In this document: positions 26,167 to 35,432 of the stretch, one piece after another | Layout of the letters: the number at the start of each line of letters is the position of its first letter | How positions within the stretch are numbered: the first letter of the stretch is position 1 | Assembly (NCBI RefSeq): GCF_037201815.1 | Contig: NZ_CP147407.1 | Span: 3,976,723 to 4,040,722 of the forward strand | Origin: Metabacillus sp. FJAT-52054 | GTDB lineage: Bacteria > Bacillota > Bacilli > Bacillales > Bacillaceae | DNA length: 64,000 nt | Reading direction: 5' to 3' | The notes under the pieces: generated by a model | The model's database searches: none | Seen by the model: only the letters and a program-made list of their open reading frames with translations | Told to the model about the DNA's origin: nothing | Program-made: the position numbers and the translations under genes

Positions 26167-28681
26167 GCTGCTGTGCCTCCTGCCGGCTTGATACTTTTTG
26201 ATACATGTAAGAGATGGCAAGCAGGGCTATTCCAAAGCAGAAATACGCTATGATTTTGCTTCCCTCCGTTAAAAACGCAAGGTCGTAAAGAATCAGTTTC
26301 CCCGTAGAGAGCAGTGTAATGCCAAGGCCAATCCGGCGAATGTAGACGTACTGCTTTTTGAATCCGTAGAAAATATAGCCGATTGCGACGGCAAGGAAAA
26401 TCGTGCTGATCAGGACCCCCACGTCTCCCAGACGGAATTGCACATAAAGGAAGGACGCTAAAATTCCAAGCAAATAAACAGATAGAATGGTCGGATAAAG
26501 CTCTACATTTTTGTATTGCTTCCGGATATAGGCCAGCAGCATATCTCTTCCAGTGAAGAAAATTAAAAAGTTGAATCCAATTAAAAGCACGAGAGCTAGA
26601 TATTCAATGAACGTATTCTGCGCCAATTCCGCCTTCAGGACCGGAGTGCTTACTGTTAGAGCAAGCCCGATTAGACAGCCGATTGCATGCAGAACCAGTC
26701 CGAAATAGCCGACATACCTGTCATACAGCAGAGTGATTTTCGGAAGCGCATAGGCAAGACCCACCGTGATAAACGCCACCATCATGAGCAAGTAGAATCT
26801 GTATTGCTCAAAATCAGCCGGAACTTGTTCCTGGTACAAACTAATTGATTCATAAAGAAGATAAATCCATGCATTCACCAATGCGGTGTACTTCAGCCCC
26901 TCCACGATCTGTCTGAATGAACGGAATGGGGCAGCAAAACCAGGCTGCTTCTTTTGCTGCAGCAAGTAATAGACCGGAACGAAAAGCAGGCCCACTGTAA
27001 TAGCGGTGTACTTCACATCAAAGAAATACTCAAAGCCCGCTCTTTTACCTGCGGCTTCAATGAAGAATCCGAACAGGCACAATGCGTAGATGACCCAGCC
27101 TGCCTGCTGCAGGGTTTTGTGCTTGGATGAATAGCCGTAAATCATGAGAATAAGCGCTTCAGCGAGCCAGCCGATGGATACCCATTCCAAGCCGAACTGG
27201 AAGGGAATGACCAGAATAGCAAACGTAAGAGATGTGCCGTAGAAGAGCAGCATCGTTTGCGTTTCCTTGACCAATTTCTTTTCGGCAAAACGGCCGAGAC
27301 CGAAATACACGAGACAGAAGATAACCGCTAAAAGACCCCGGAACTGATTCCAGTCCAGCTCACTAAAAAGGTCGTAAATCACAACACAGCTAATAAAGGT
27401 GTTAAATCCAAGCAGGATGACATCCAGTATTTTGAGCGAGAGCTTGTGCTTAAACGGAAAGCTGAGTGTGACTCCAAGATAAAGAAGGAACGTGAAAACC
27501 GAATAGCCCAGATCAGCAAGCGGATTACCTGAGAGGATAATGAGCAGAATCATGGTCGGCATATTCAGTAAGAAGCTGATGTAATGGACAATATTCCACT
27601 GCCTCTGAAACGAAATCCAGAGGATAAAAAGATTCAGTAAAAGCACATAGCCCATTGCTGCATAAACAGCATTTCCTTCCATCCCAAACGCAATAATAAA
27701 GGAATACAGCGGAATGTATCCCCCGATAAGACCAAATGTACATACAGTTCTCGAATGATAGCGGAGCGAAAGCAGAACCGCTGATACCGTCACGAGAACG
27801 GATAGAAGAAGGGCGACGGTCGTGCCAATAATATCCAGCAGGAAGTAACTGAAAAAGATTGATCCGTAAAGAACAGCAATTCCCCCGCCAATCAAACCGA
27901 GGGCAAACGTTTTTTGCTGTTTTCGGTAAAGCCATTCCCCGCCTGCCAGCATAAGCCCGCCAAGAAGGAAAAAGGTTGCTCCCTTGAAGTAGTCGTTAAA
28001 CCAAGTGGCATACGTATATCTGAATGCCGCACCGACTCCAAGAATAATCAGCAAAATCCCAATCCGGTTAATCCAGCTCAAACCGATTTTCATTTCCACC
28101 TGATTTTGCTTCATTCGTTTTTGCATCATGTCTTCTGTCAGTTCTTCGGCTGCCAGTTTTTCATATTGCGCCGCTATTCCTTGTGCGGCCTCTTTTTCCT
28201 TTTGGTTCAAGAGCTCTTTATGCTGCCTGATCCGCTCCTCTACCTTCATTGAAAACTGCTGAAGTTCGGACAGGATTTCGTGTTGATCCTCCCCCAGGTT
28301 TTTGGAAGCCTGCAGCTTTAATTGGTCAATATTTCGTTTTACCTGCTGCTCAAGCTCCTGCAGCCGGTTTTCACGGGAGTTGGTTCCTTTCCCGAAATAT
28401 GTATGGAGCTTTTCACGGGAGATTTTAAGAATGCTGAGCTTTTCATCCAGCATTTGCTCCTGAAGAGCAACCCGGAGCTTGCTGTTTTCATCTGTTACTT
28501 CCCGATTTTTCTTTTTTAATTCATGGACCTGCTTTTCATATGCTTTGTTATCGTGATGGAGACGCTCATTTTCCTGTATAAAGTCCTGAGCTTCATACTC
28601 TCTCACAATCTCGTTAAATTCATTTGCCAGCTGAGCCTGGGCTTCTTTTGCCTGCCTCAGCCTGCCTTTTAATTCGTCCAT
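26150..28681 (-). CDS. DUF2339 family polytopic membrane protein
   Basis: 843-residue protein. The first 200 residues are a long coiled coil, beginning MDELKGRLRQAKEAQAQLA and very rich in Glu, Lys and Gln. About 25 hydrophobic helices follow to the C-terminus, with Gly-rich loops such as LIGGGIAVLYGSIFFSY and TVCTFGLIGGYIPL, typical of DUF2339. The protein is in the cytoplasmic membrane with the coiled coil presumably inside. ATG 28681 has AGGGGG upstream; an earlier in-frame start at 28702 is less likely. It is translationally coupled to the exported DUF3999-like protein, so the two probably form one complex. No biochemical role is established. Confidence 0.8.
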   Translation of the reverse strand: MDELKGRLRQAKEAQAQLANEFNEIVREYEAQDFIQENERLHHDNKAYEKQVHELKKKNREVTDENSKLRVALQEQMLDEKLSILKISREKLHTYFGKGTNSRENRLQELEQQVKRNIDQLKLQASKNLGEDQHEILSELQQFSMKVEERIRQHKELLNQKEKEAAQGIAAQYEKLAAEELTEDMMQKRMKQNQVEMKIGLSWINRIGILLIILGVGAAFRYTYATWFNDYFKGATFFLLGGLMLAGGEWLYRKQQKTFALGLIGGGIAVLYGSIFFSYFLLDIIGTTVALLLSVLVTVSAVLLSLRYHSRTVCTFGLIGGYIPLYSFIIAFGMEGNAVYAAMGYVLLLNLFILWISFQRQWNIVHYISFLLNMPTMILLIILSGNPLADLGYSVFTFLLYLGVTLSFPFKHKLSLKILDVILLGFNTFISCVVIYDLFSELDWNQFRGLLAVIFCLVYFGLGRFAEKKLVKETQTMLLFYGTSLTFAILVIPFQFGLEWVSIGWLAEALILMIYGYSSKHKTLQQAGWVIYALCLFGFFIEAAGKRAGFEYFFDVKYTAITVGLLFVPVYYLLQQKKQPGFAAPFRSFRQIVEGLKYTALVNAWIYLLYESISLYQEQVPADFEQYRFYLLMMVAFITVGLAYALPKITLLYDRYVGYFGLVLHAIGCLIGLALTVSTPVLKAELAQNTFIEYLALVLLIGFNFLIFFTGRDMLLAYIRKQYKNVELYPTILSVYLLGILASFLYVQFRLGDVGVLISTIFLAVAIGYIFYGFKKQYVYIRRIGLGITLLSTGKLILYDLAFLTEGSKIIAYFCFGIALLAISYMYQKVSSRQEAQQHVSAE

Positions 28682-28865
28682 ATTATGCCCCCTGAATGAC
28701 ATTTGTTTTACAATTTATTAGCACCATTGCACTATATACCCTTATTTTTACATCAATACTATATAAATACAAAATAATATTTTAAACTCTCACTATATGT
28801 AGACATACAAAAGAATAAATAGGATAATTGAACTAGTTAATAATCCCCAAAGGAGGGCTGCTGCC

Positions 28866-29984
28866 ATGATCCGAGACTTAACCACCCATACAGCGATTTT
28901 AACTTCCTTTTTATTTATTGCAGGACAGATTTTCAGGAGATACCCCACCGACTTAAATATGTACACAAAGGCTTTGACGGGGATTGTTGCAGGAGTTCTT
29001 GGTTCGATCCTGATGATTGTATATTCCATTCCTGTTGGAGATTACGCCCAGATCGATTTGCGGTTTTTCGCCATCGTATTAGCTACCTGGTATGGCGGGG
29101 CAATGGCTTCGATTCTTACTGCTATCATTGTTGGCAGCTCCGGAATTTTTTTCTTCGAGTGGAGCGCTTTTTCAATCACGTCCTGTCTCACAATGATTCT
29201 CATATCTTTATTCTGTATCTTCTTATCACGGACTAGACTTTCCTCTCTTAAGAAGTCTATAGCAATGAATGTAACAGCGATTGTGGTTGTTATGTTTTCC
29301 TTTCACCTTCAAATGGAAGACCGGGATGTATTAAAGCAAATTTATATCGCCATTTTAGCAGCAGGGCTCCCATCCGGATTTTTCCTATCATTCGTAGCTG
29401 ACTATATTAAAAAATCCAACATTCAATTCCATAATCTTAAGAGCATTTCATCAAAAGACTTTTTAACAGGAATCAATAACGTACGGCGATTTGATGAATT
29501 GATGAATGCCAATGTAAAAAAAGCACGAAAAACCGGAAAACACCTTTCCATCCTGATTATCGATATAGACCATTTCAAAATGGTGAATGACACTTACGGC
29601 CATCCGGCAGGAGATGCGGTGCTAAAGCAACTGGCGAGGATTCTCGAACGAAACGCACGAAATAAAGAAGAGGTTTCACGGAATGGCGGAGAAGAATTCA
29701 GTGTTCTCTTATATGATTGTTCTTTAGAAAAAGCAGGAAAAATGGCAGAGGCCATCCGGCAAGCAATTGAATCAGAAGATTTTATTCTGCCAGACAGTAC
29801 CGGCATTATGCTGACCTCATCAATTGGGGTCGCTTGTTATCCGGAAAACGTCAATCGTCCGGAGCTTCTCTTTGAAACGGCCGACCGCGGACTATATGCA
29901 GCAAAGAGGTCTGGAAGAAACCGAGTGGGCTATGCTGCTGAAGAAGCGGCGGAGCGAAAAACGGAGACAGGACCGTGCATCTAG
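28866..29984 (+). CDS. Membrane diguanylate cyclase (GGDEF)
   Basis: 372-residue c-di-GMP synthase. Residues 1-190 form five or six membrane helices of the 5TMR-LYT type (with MASILTAIIVGSSG). Residues about 200-355 are the GGDEF domain, beginning DFLTGINNVRRFDELM, with the Mg-binding IDIDHFKMVNDTYGHPAGD and active-site NGGEEF. The usual RxxD inhibitory site ahead of the active loop is absent (RNKE instead), so product inhibition at that site is not expected. ATG 28866 follows AAGGAGG. It resembles B. subtilis DgcK in layout. The ligand of the membrane part is unknown. Confidence 0.87.
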   Translation: MIRDLTTHTAILTSFLFIAGQIFRRYPTDLNMYTKALTGIVAGVLGSILMIVYSIPVGDYAQIDLRFFAIVLATWYGGAMASILTAIIVGSSGIFFFEWSAFSITSCLTMILISLFCIFLSRTRLSSLKKSIAMNVTAIVVVMFSFHLQMEDRDVLKQIYIAILAAGLPSGFFLSFVADYIKKSNIQFHNLKSISSKDFLTGINNVRRFDELMNANVKKARKTGKHLSILIIDIDHFKMVNDTYGHPAGDAVLKQLARILERNARNKEEVSRNGGEEFSVLLYDCSLEKAGKMAEAIRQAIESEDFILPDSTGIMLTSSIGVACYPENVNRPELLFETADRGLYAAKRSGRNRVGYAAEEAAERKTETGPCI

Positions 29985-30004
29985 AACAGTAGAGAGATAC
30001 CGAA

Positions 30005-30043
30005 GAAAAAAGCAGGCTGCCTAGTTTTCACCGGCAGCCTGCT
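30005..30043 (-). terminator. Terminator of htpG
   Basis: Stem AGCAGGCTGCC/GGCAGCCTGCT with an 11-base loop and TTTTTT on the minus strand. Confidence 0.85.
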
Positions 30044-30049
30044 CTATTA

Positions 30050-31930
30050 TCACACCATAATTTTGCAAATGTCGTTCGTAAACTCAACCGGATCCTGAAT
30101 CGGCAGGCCTTCAATGAGAAGGGCCTGGTTGTAAATCAAGCCAGTATATAAAGCAAGCTTTGCTTCATCCTTTTCGAAAGAGTCTTTCAGTGAACGGAAG
30201 ACCTCGTGATTCGGGTTGATTTCAAGGATTTTGTCCGCCTGGATATTCTGGTTATCCGGCATCGCTTTTAGGATTTTTTCCATTTCGATGGAGATCTCCC
30301 CATCAGCTGTCAAGCATACCGGGTGGGACTTCAGACGCTTGGACACGCGTACATCCTTTACCTTGCCTGCAAGAAGCTCTTTCATGCGGCCGAACAATTC
30401 TTTGTTTTCCGCGTCTTCTGTTTGGGCTTCTTTTTCTGATTCTGCATCTTCAATTCCAAGATCGCCGCTTGAGATGGATTTGAATTCCTTCTCTTTATAG
30501 GACATCAGCATGCGGATCGCGAATTCGTCCACTTCGTCTGTGAAGTAAAGAATTTCGTAGCCTTTATCCGCCACCAGTTCCGCTTGAGGAAGCTTTTCAA
30601 TGCGCTCGTGGTTTTCACCGGAAGCGTAGTAGATGTACTTTTGATCCTCAGGCATTCTGGATACATAGTCAGCAAGCCTGACAAGCTTCTTCTCCTTGGA
30701 GGAATGGAACATAAGCAGGTCTTGAAGATCTTCCTTGTTCGCTCCAAAGTCACTGTATACGCCATATTTCAGCTGTCTGCCGAATGAAGCGTAAAATTTC
30801 TCGTACTTCTCGCGGTCTTCCTTCAGCATGCTTTGAAGCTGGCTCTTAATTTTATTTTTAATGTTTTTCGCAATCAGCTTAAGCTGACGGTCATGCTGGA
30901 GCATTTCACGCGAAATATTAAGAGACAGGTCCTCTGAATCGACCATCCCTTTAACGAAACTGAAGTAGTCGGGCAGAAGATCCGAGCATTTTTCCATAAT
31001 CAGGACGCCGTTGGAATATAGCTCAAGACCCTTTTCAAATTCCTTTGAATAGTAGTCGTAAGGTGTTTGCTCCGGAATGAAGAGAATGGCATTGTATCTT
31101 ACAGCTCCGTCAACGCTGATGTGAACATGTTTGAGAGGCTTATCGAATCCGTAGCGTTTCTCTGCATAGAAGTTCTCGTAATCTTCGTTTGTCAGCTCTG
31201 CTTTGTTCTTCCTCCAGATCGGCACCATGCTGTTGACAATCTGCTCTCCAAAAATCTCTTCATACTCGTCCTCGCTGCCCTCTTTCAGCTTGCTTTCCGT
31301 CGAATCCATTTTGATCGGGTAGCGGATAAAGTCGGAGTATTTTTTGATAATGGACTTAAGGCGGAACTCGTCCAAATACTCATCATAGCTCTCGTCTTCT
31401 GTGTTTTCTTTGATGGTCAGAACAATCTCTGTACCTACTGAATCCTTTTCCGCGGTTTCAATTGTATACCCATCGGCCCCATCAGACTTCCATAGATAGG
31501 CTTCCTCGCTGCCGATCGGCTTTGTCAGAACGGTTACCGTGTCTGCCACCATGAAGGCTGAGTAGAAGCCGACACCGAACTGTCCGATGATATCATGGCC
31601 GTCTTTTGATTCATTTTCCGTTTTAAACGCAAGAGAACCGCTCTTTGCGATAATCCCAAGGTTGTTCTCAAGCTCTTCCTTCGTCATTCCGATTCCCGTG
31701 TCTGAGATCTTTAATGTGCGGCTTTCCTTATCTGCCGTTACTTTTATGTAGTAGCCTTCTTTATTAAACGTTAATGTATCGTCTGTAAGGGCTCTGTAAT
31801 AGATTTTGTCAATCGCATCACTGGAATTGGAAATCAGCTCGCGGAGGAAAATCTCTTTTTGAGAGTAAATGGAGTTAATCATCATTTCTAACAGTCTTTT
31901 GGACTCTGCCTGGAATTGCTTCTTTTCCAT
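30050..31930 (-). CDS. htpG: Molecular chaperone HtpG (Hsp90)
   Basis: 626-residue cytosolic Hsp90 with the Bergerat ATP fold: N-box ELISNSSDAIDKI, DTGIGMTKEEL, and GQFGVGFYSAFMVAD. The middle domain carries the catalytic-loop Arg in NISREMLQ, and the C-terminal dimer domain ends the protein. Length is normal. RBS GAAGGGAG precedes ATG 31930. It is a single gene with its own terminator. A CIRCE operator lies about 60 bases upstream, which points to repression by HrcA, unlike the usual description for B. subtilis htpG. Confidence 0.95.
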   Translation of the reverse strand: MEKKQFQAESKRLLEMMINSIYSQKEIFLRELISNSSDAIDKIYYRALTDDTLTFNKEGYYIKVTADKESRTLKISDTGIGMTKEELENNLGIIAKSGSLAFKTENESKDGHDIIGQFGVGFYSAFMVADTVTVLTKPIGSEEAYLWKSDGADGYTIETAEKDSVGTEIVLTIKENTEDESYDEYLDEFRLKSIIKKYSDFIRYPIKMDSTESKLKEGSEDEYEEIFGEQIVNSMVPIWRKNKAELTNEDYENFYAEKRYGFDKPLKHVHISVDGAVRYNAILFIPEQTPYDYYSKEFEKGLELYSNGVLIMEKCSDLLPDYFSFVKGMVDSEDLSLNISREMLQHDRQLKLIAKNIKNKIKSQLQSMLKEDREKYEKFYASFGRQLKYGVYSDFGANKEDLQDLLMFHSSKEKKLVRLADYVSRMPEDQKYIYYASGENHERIEKLPQAELVADKGYEILYFTDEVDEFAIRMLMSYKEKEFKSISSGDLGIEDAESEKEAQTEDAENKELFGRMKELLAGKVKDVRVSKRLKSHPVCLTADGEISIEMEKILKAMPDNQNIQADKILEINPNHEVFRSLKDSFEKDEAKLALYTGLIYNQALLIEGLPIQDPVEFTNDICKIMV

Positions 31931-31989
31931 AAAAAAATCTCCCTTCTTTCACCTAATATTGTAAACACCTGCTCTATCAGTTTATAAAA

Positions 31990-32016
31990 ATAGCACTCTA
32001 TCATCAAGAGTGCTAA
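31990..32016 (-). promoter_or_regulatory. CIRCE element (HrcA operator) upstream of htpG
   Basis: Read toward htpG the sequence is TTAGCACTC, nine bases, GAGTGCTAT. It matches the CIRCE consensus TTAGCACTC-N9-GAGTGCTAA at 17 of 18 positions. A -10-like TATAAA lies just downstream, so a bound repressor would block the promoter. Confidence 0.88.
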
Positions 32017-32067
32017 TCAATATTTTTTCATTTCCCTTAAAAACCTTTCTTAAAACTGGAACTGTTT

Positions 32068-33090
32068 TCAGCTGAAAAGTTTCACAAGCATATATCCAAG
32101 TACCGATAAAAGGATGGATCCAAGCAGGGCCGCTATAAAAGTCTTCAATCCTAAAGTGCGGAACGTCTTCACGTCCACATTCATTCCAAGACCCGCCATC
32201 GCCATCGCAATCAAAAGGTAAGAAAGGTCCACCATGTTTTTGGCTGCTGCTTCAGGAACCACCCCAAGCGTATTCAGTCCGCTCATCGCAAGGAATCCGA
32301 AAATGAACCAGGGAACGATGGATAAGGATCCCTTATAACTACCCGAACGCGGCTTGCCTTTTTGCATAATCAGCCCAATGACAATGGAAGCCGGTACTAA
32401 TAACGCGACCCTTGTAAGCTTTGCAAGGACCGCACTGTCGATCGCCTGGCCGCCGCCGGCAGCTGCAGCCGCGACGGCATGTGCGACCTCGTGAAGTGTA
32501 GAACCGCTAAAAACCCCATATTCAGCCGGGCTGAGATTGAGCAGAGAGTAAAACAGGGTGTAAATTAGTGTGAAAAGAGTCCCGAGCACTGCGATTACGG
32601 CTGCACTGATTGCCGTCTCATCGTCGTTTGCTTTAAGCTGCGGGGAAATTGCCGCTATTGCTGCAGCACCGCAAATCGCCGTTCCGCAGGCAGTAAGCAG
32701 GCCCAGCTTTTTATCTACGCCAAGCCATTGTGTCAGCCAGTATACAACAAAGAGAGCGAATACGACGTGAATAACGGAGATCGCAAGCACATTCCATCCG
32801 GCACTGTACAGATCCGCTAAATTCAGCCTCATACCAAGCAGAATAATGCCGGCCCTTAGCAGCTTTTTGCTTGAAAAAGATACACCTGGGATTAAGTCTT
32901 CCTTTACACCGAACACCGCTCTCCATGCCATACCGAGCATTAAAGCGATAACCAACTGTCCCAAAATGGAGAGGAAAGGCAAGACTGATAGATACTTGGC
33001 TGCGGCTGCCAAAAACAGCGTCACTCCGATTCCTTTTATCCACCCCAAATTTATATTTTGTTTGATTGGTCTTATCGTTGTTTCCTCCAT
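32068..33090 (-). CDS. YeiH/UPF0324 family membrane protein
   Basis: 340-residue polytopic membrane protein of the conserved hypothetical 698 family (YeiH, sometimes called putative sulfate exporter). Characteristic segments are AGIILLGMRLNLADL, TACGTAICGAAAIAAI, SGSTLHEVAHAVAAAAAGG and PWFIFGFLAMSGLNT. ATG 33090 has AAGGAAG upstream, better than GTG 33099. It is divergent from a CysL-type LysR gene 112 bases away, the common arrangement for this family, and is probably controlled by it. The transported substrate is uncertain. Confidence 0.8.
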   Translation of the reverse strand: MEETTIRPIKQNINLGWIKGIGVTLFLAAAAKYLSVLPFLSILGQLVIALMLGMAWRAVFGVKEDLIPGVSFSSKKLLRAGIILLGMRLNLADLYSAGWNVLAISVIHVVFALFVVYWLTQWLGVDKKLGLLTACGTAICGAAAIAAISPQLKANDDETAISAAVIAVLGTLFTLIYTLFYSLLNLSPAEYGVFSGSTLHEVAHAVAAAAAGGGQAIDSAVLAKLTRVALLVPASIVIGLIMQKGKPRSGSYKGSLSIVPWFIFGFLAMSGLNTLGVVPEAAAKNMVDLSYLLIAMAMAGLGMNVDVKTFRTLGLKTFIAALLGSILLSVLGYMLVKLFS

Positions 33091-33202
33091 GATTGCCACT
33101 TCCTTATGTTGTTCCTTACACTTTACTGGAAGCTGAACTATTAGTAAAATACATATAAATGATTATATTTATTAGTTTTTATAATAGATAAGGCGGGATG
33201 AT

Positions 33203-34093
33203 ATGTATTATGATGCACTGAAAACCTTTGTTACACTTGCAGAAGTAAAGAATTTCACGAAAACAGCTGAGCTGCTTCACATTTCACAGCCAAGTGTAAG
33301 CCTTCATATAAAAAATCTGGAAAAGGAGTTTCAAACGAAACTCTTTGTCCGGTCGCCAAAATCGTTAAAAATTACTCCGACCGGCGAAATTCTTTACAGC
33401 CGTGCCAAACAAATGATCAACATGTATGACCAAACGAAACAGGATATTCTCGAGCACCACCATGATATAAAAGGCAAGCTGACGATTGGTGCGAGCTTCA
33501 CGATTGGAGAATACATTCTTCCCGCCTTCCTTGTCGAGTTCCAAGCAAAATATCCGAACCTGGATCTTGAGATCATCATCGGCAATACGGAGGAGATTGT
33601 TCAATCCGTCCGTTTATTTAAAGTCGACATCGGCCTCATTGAAGGGCAGACCAATGAAAAAGAACTGACCGTTGAGCCCTTCCTCGAGGATGAACTGTTT
33701 GTCGTAGCTTCCAACAAACATAAGCTGGCTGGAAAAAGAGAAACCGGCATCGCAGACCTTCACAGTCAATCGTGGGTCACAAGAGAAGTAGGCTCAGGTA
33801 CACGGGAATACTTGGAGCACGTGATTCGCTCCAACGGATTAAAGGTTCAATCTCTCCTGACCATCAGCAGCAATCAGGGAATAAAAGAGACGATCATAAG
33901 CGGAATGGAATCCCTTTCTCTGCTCTCCTATCATGTGATCGAGAGAGATCTCCGGAACAAGGTACTCTCCATTATTCCGTTAAAGGATCACACCTTTAAA
34001 CGGAAGCTTTCGATGGTGTACTCGCCTGCCATGGAAAGCAAGATGAACGTGGAAGCCTTTATCGAGACGTTGAGGAAGCGATGGAAAAAATAG
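33203..34093 (+). CDS. LysR-family regulator, CysL/YeiE-like
   Basis: 296-residue LysR regulator. The helix-turn-helix (TFVTLAEVKNFTKTAELLHI, SQPSVSLHIKNLEKEF) is followed by an effector domain with ASFTIGEYILPAFLVEFQ, the pattern of the CysL/YeiE subgroup. Those relatives respond to sulfur or related signals. It is divergent from the YeiH gene, and the shared 112-base AT-rich gap should contain its operator. Start ATG 33203 has AGGCGGGAT upstream. Confidence 0.8.
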   Translation: MYYDALKTFVTLAEVKNFTKTAELLHISQPSVSLHIKNLEKEFQTKLFVRSPKSLKITPTGEILYSRAKQMINMYDQTKQDILEHHHDIKGKLTIGASFTIGEYILPAFLVEFQAKYPNLDLEIIIGNTEEIVQSVRLFKVDIGLIEGQTNEKELTVEPFLEDELFVVASNKHKLAGKRETGIADLHSQSWVTREVGSGTREYLEHVIRSNGLKVQSLLTISSNQGIKETIISGMESLSLLSYHVIERDLRNKVLSIIPLKDHTFKRKLSMVYSPAMESKMNVEAFIETLRKRWKK

Positions 34094-34220
34094 ATTGGAC
34101 GGGTAAAATCGTGCCGAAGATTTAGGGATTGGTTTTCGATCATGCATCCTTGAACAAGCAACCAGATGAATCAATAATGCAGTTCTCTCTTTGTAAAACA
34201 TTTGATGAGTAAAAAATCAC

Positions 34221-34252
34221 AAAAAAATTGACCTACCCTTTAGGCAGGTCAA
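34221..34252 (-). terminator. Terminator overlapping the end of a small gene
   Basis: Stem TTGACCTGCC/GGTAGGTCAA read leftward, followed by TTTTTTT. The stop codon (34233-34235) is within the hairpin. Confidence 0.8.
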
Positions 34253-34424
34253 GTGCTTGGTAGGCTAACTGATACTTTCCGCCTTCCGCCACTTCTGAAT
34301 GATAAAGTGCTTTGAGGGCGAAATTTTTCTCCAGGTCATGTTCTTCCATCATTTCTTTTAAGCGGTGCTGCAGTTCTTTGTTGTCTTTTACCAGCTGTTT
34401 CATTTGGCCTTTGAAGTATTTCAC
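34233..34424 (-). CDS. Small hypothetical protein, 63 aa
   Basis: Short gene starting at GTG 34424 with AAGGAG nine bases upstream. The product is charged and helical (MKQLVKDNKELQHRLKEMME looks like a coiled coil) and has no membrane segment. It lies 40 bases after the mmuM stop on the same strand and ends inside a strong terminator, so it may be the last gene of the mmuPM operon. I do not recognise a family. Confidence 0.65.
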   Translation of the reverse strand: MKYFKGQMKQLVKDNKELQHRLKEMMEEHDLEKNFALKALYHSEVAEGGKYQLAYQALDLPKG

Positions 34425-34463
34425 TGGACATAACTCCTTCGGGAATTGGATTCTCCAAGTATA

Positions 34464-35432
34464 TCATGCCCGCTCCAGTCCTTTCTCAGCTGCCCGCCAC
34501 TTTTCCGAAAGTCTTTCAATATGCTGCGGACCTGTGCGGCAGCATCCGCCTATCAGCCGGGCCCCGGCACGGTACCAGTCGTCGGATTCATGATCCAGTT
34601 CATGGTCGGACTCATGCCCATGCCACGTTTTGGTAGCGGCATCGTATGCTTCTCCTGAGTTCGGATAGACAATTACCGGTTTTTCGGTCCGGGCGCTGAG
34701 TCTTTTAACGGATTCCGCAACAAGAGATGCCGGGGCACAATTGATTCCGATCGAGGCAATCTGGCTGTTTCCATCCAATAGGTCTGCACATTTCTCAAGC
34801 GGAGTGCCGTCACTGATCTGCGCATCATTTTTCAAGGAAAAAGACAGCCAGGCATAAGCTTCCGGGAATTCTTTTACGAGCGAGGCTAAAACTCTCGCTT
34901 CCTGAAGAGAAGGAATCGTTTCAATGGCCAGCACATCCACACCCGCTTCTATTAAGGCTGCCATTCTAGGACGATGAAATGCAGCCAGCACTTCATCTGT
35001 CACACCATAGTTTCCTCTATACTCTGATCCATCAGCAAGATAGGCTCCATAAGGGCCAATCGATGCTGCAACAAGCGGTTTAGGACGGTTCGCCTGCTCA
35101 TTCCCCTCCCAAAAATCGTCTCTTGCCTTCTTAGCGAGCTGCACCGTCTTTTTGATAAGATCCAGTGCCACCGCTTCTTCCATTCCCCGCTTTGAAAATC
35201 CATCGACCGTTGCCTGGTAGCTTGCCGTAATTGCGCAGTCAGCTCCAGCACGGAAATAATCTGTATGAACCTGATAAATCAATTCAGGATTTTCGAGCAG
35301 CACCTTTGCCGACCACAGGGGATCATCTAAGTGACAGCCATGGCGCTCGAGCTCTGTAGCAAGAGCGCCATCAAGAATCATGACGGGATAGGCAGCTAAA
35401 ATCTCTTCAATTGGATTGAGTTTTTTCGGCAT
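34464..35432 (-). CDS. mmuM: Homocysteine S-methyltransferase (MmuM/YbgG)
   Basis: 322-residue zinc-dependent enzyme that transfers a methyl group from S-methylmethionine (or SAM) to homocysteine to give methionine. Zinc cysteines are visible in IGINCAPASL and GARLIGGCCRTGP. The N-terminus has the typical MILDGALATELERHGC. Oddly, the loop before the last motif carries a His/Asp/Glu-rich stretch, HESDHELDHESDD, which looks like a small internal duplication. Its start overlaps the end of the upstream permease gene by 26 bases, so they are one operon under the SAM riboswitch. Confidence 0.9.
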   Translation of the reverse strand: MPKKLNPIEEILAAYPVMILDGALATELERHGCHLDDPLWSAKVLLENPELIYQVHTDYFRAGADCAITASYQATVDGFSKRGMEEAVALDLIKKTVQLAKKARDDFWEGNEQANRPKPLVAASIGPYGAYLADGSEYRGNYGVTDEVLAAFHRPRMAALIEAGVDVLAIETIPSLQEARVLASLVKEFPEAYAWLSFSLKNDAQISDGTPLEKCADLLDGNSQIASIGINCAPASLVAESVKRLSARTEKPVIVYPNSGEAYDAATKTWHGHESDHELDHESDDWYRAGARLIGGCCRTGPQHIERLSEKWRAAEKGLERA

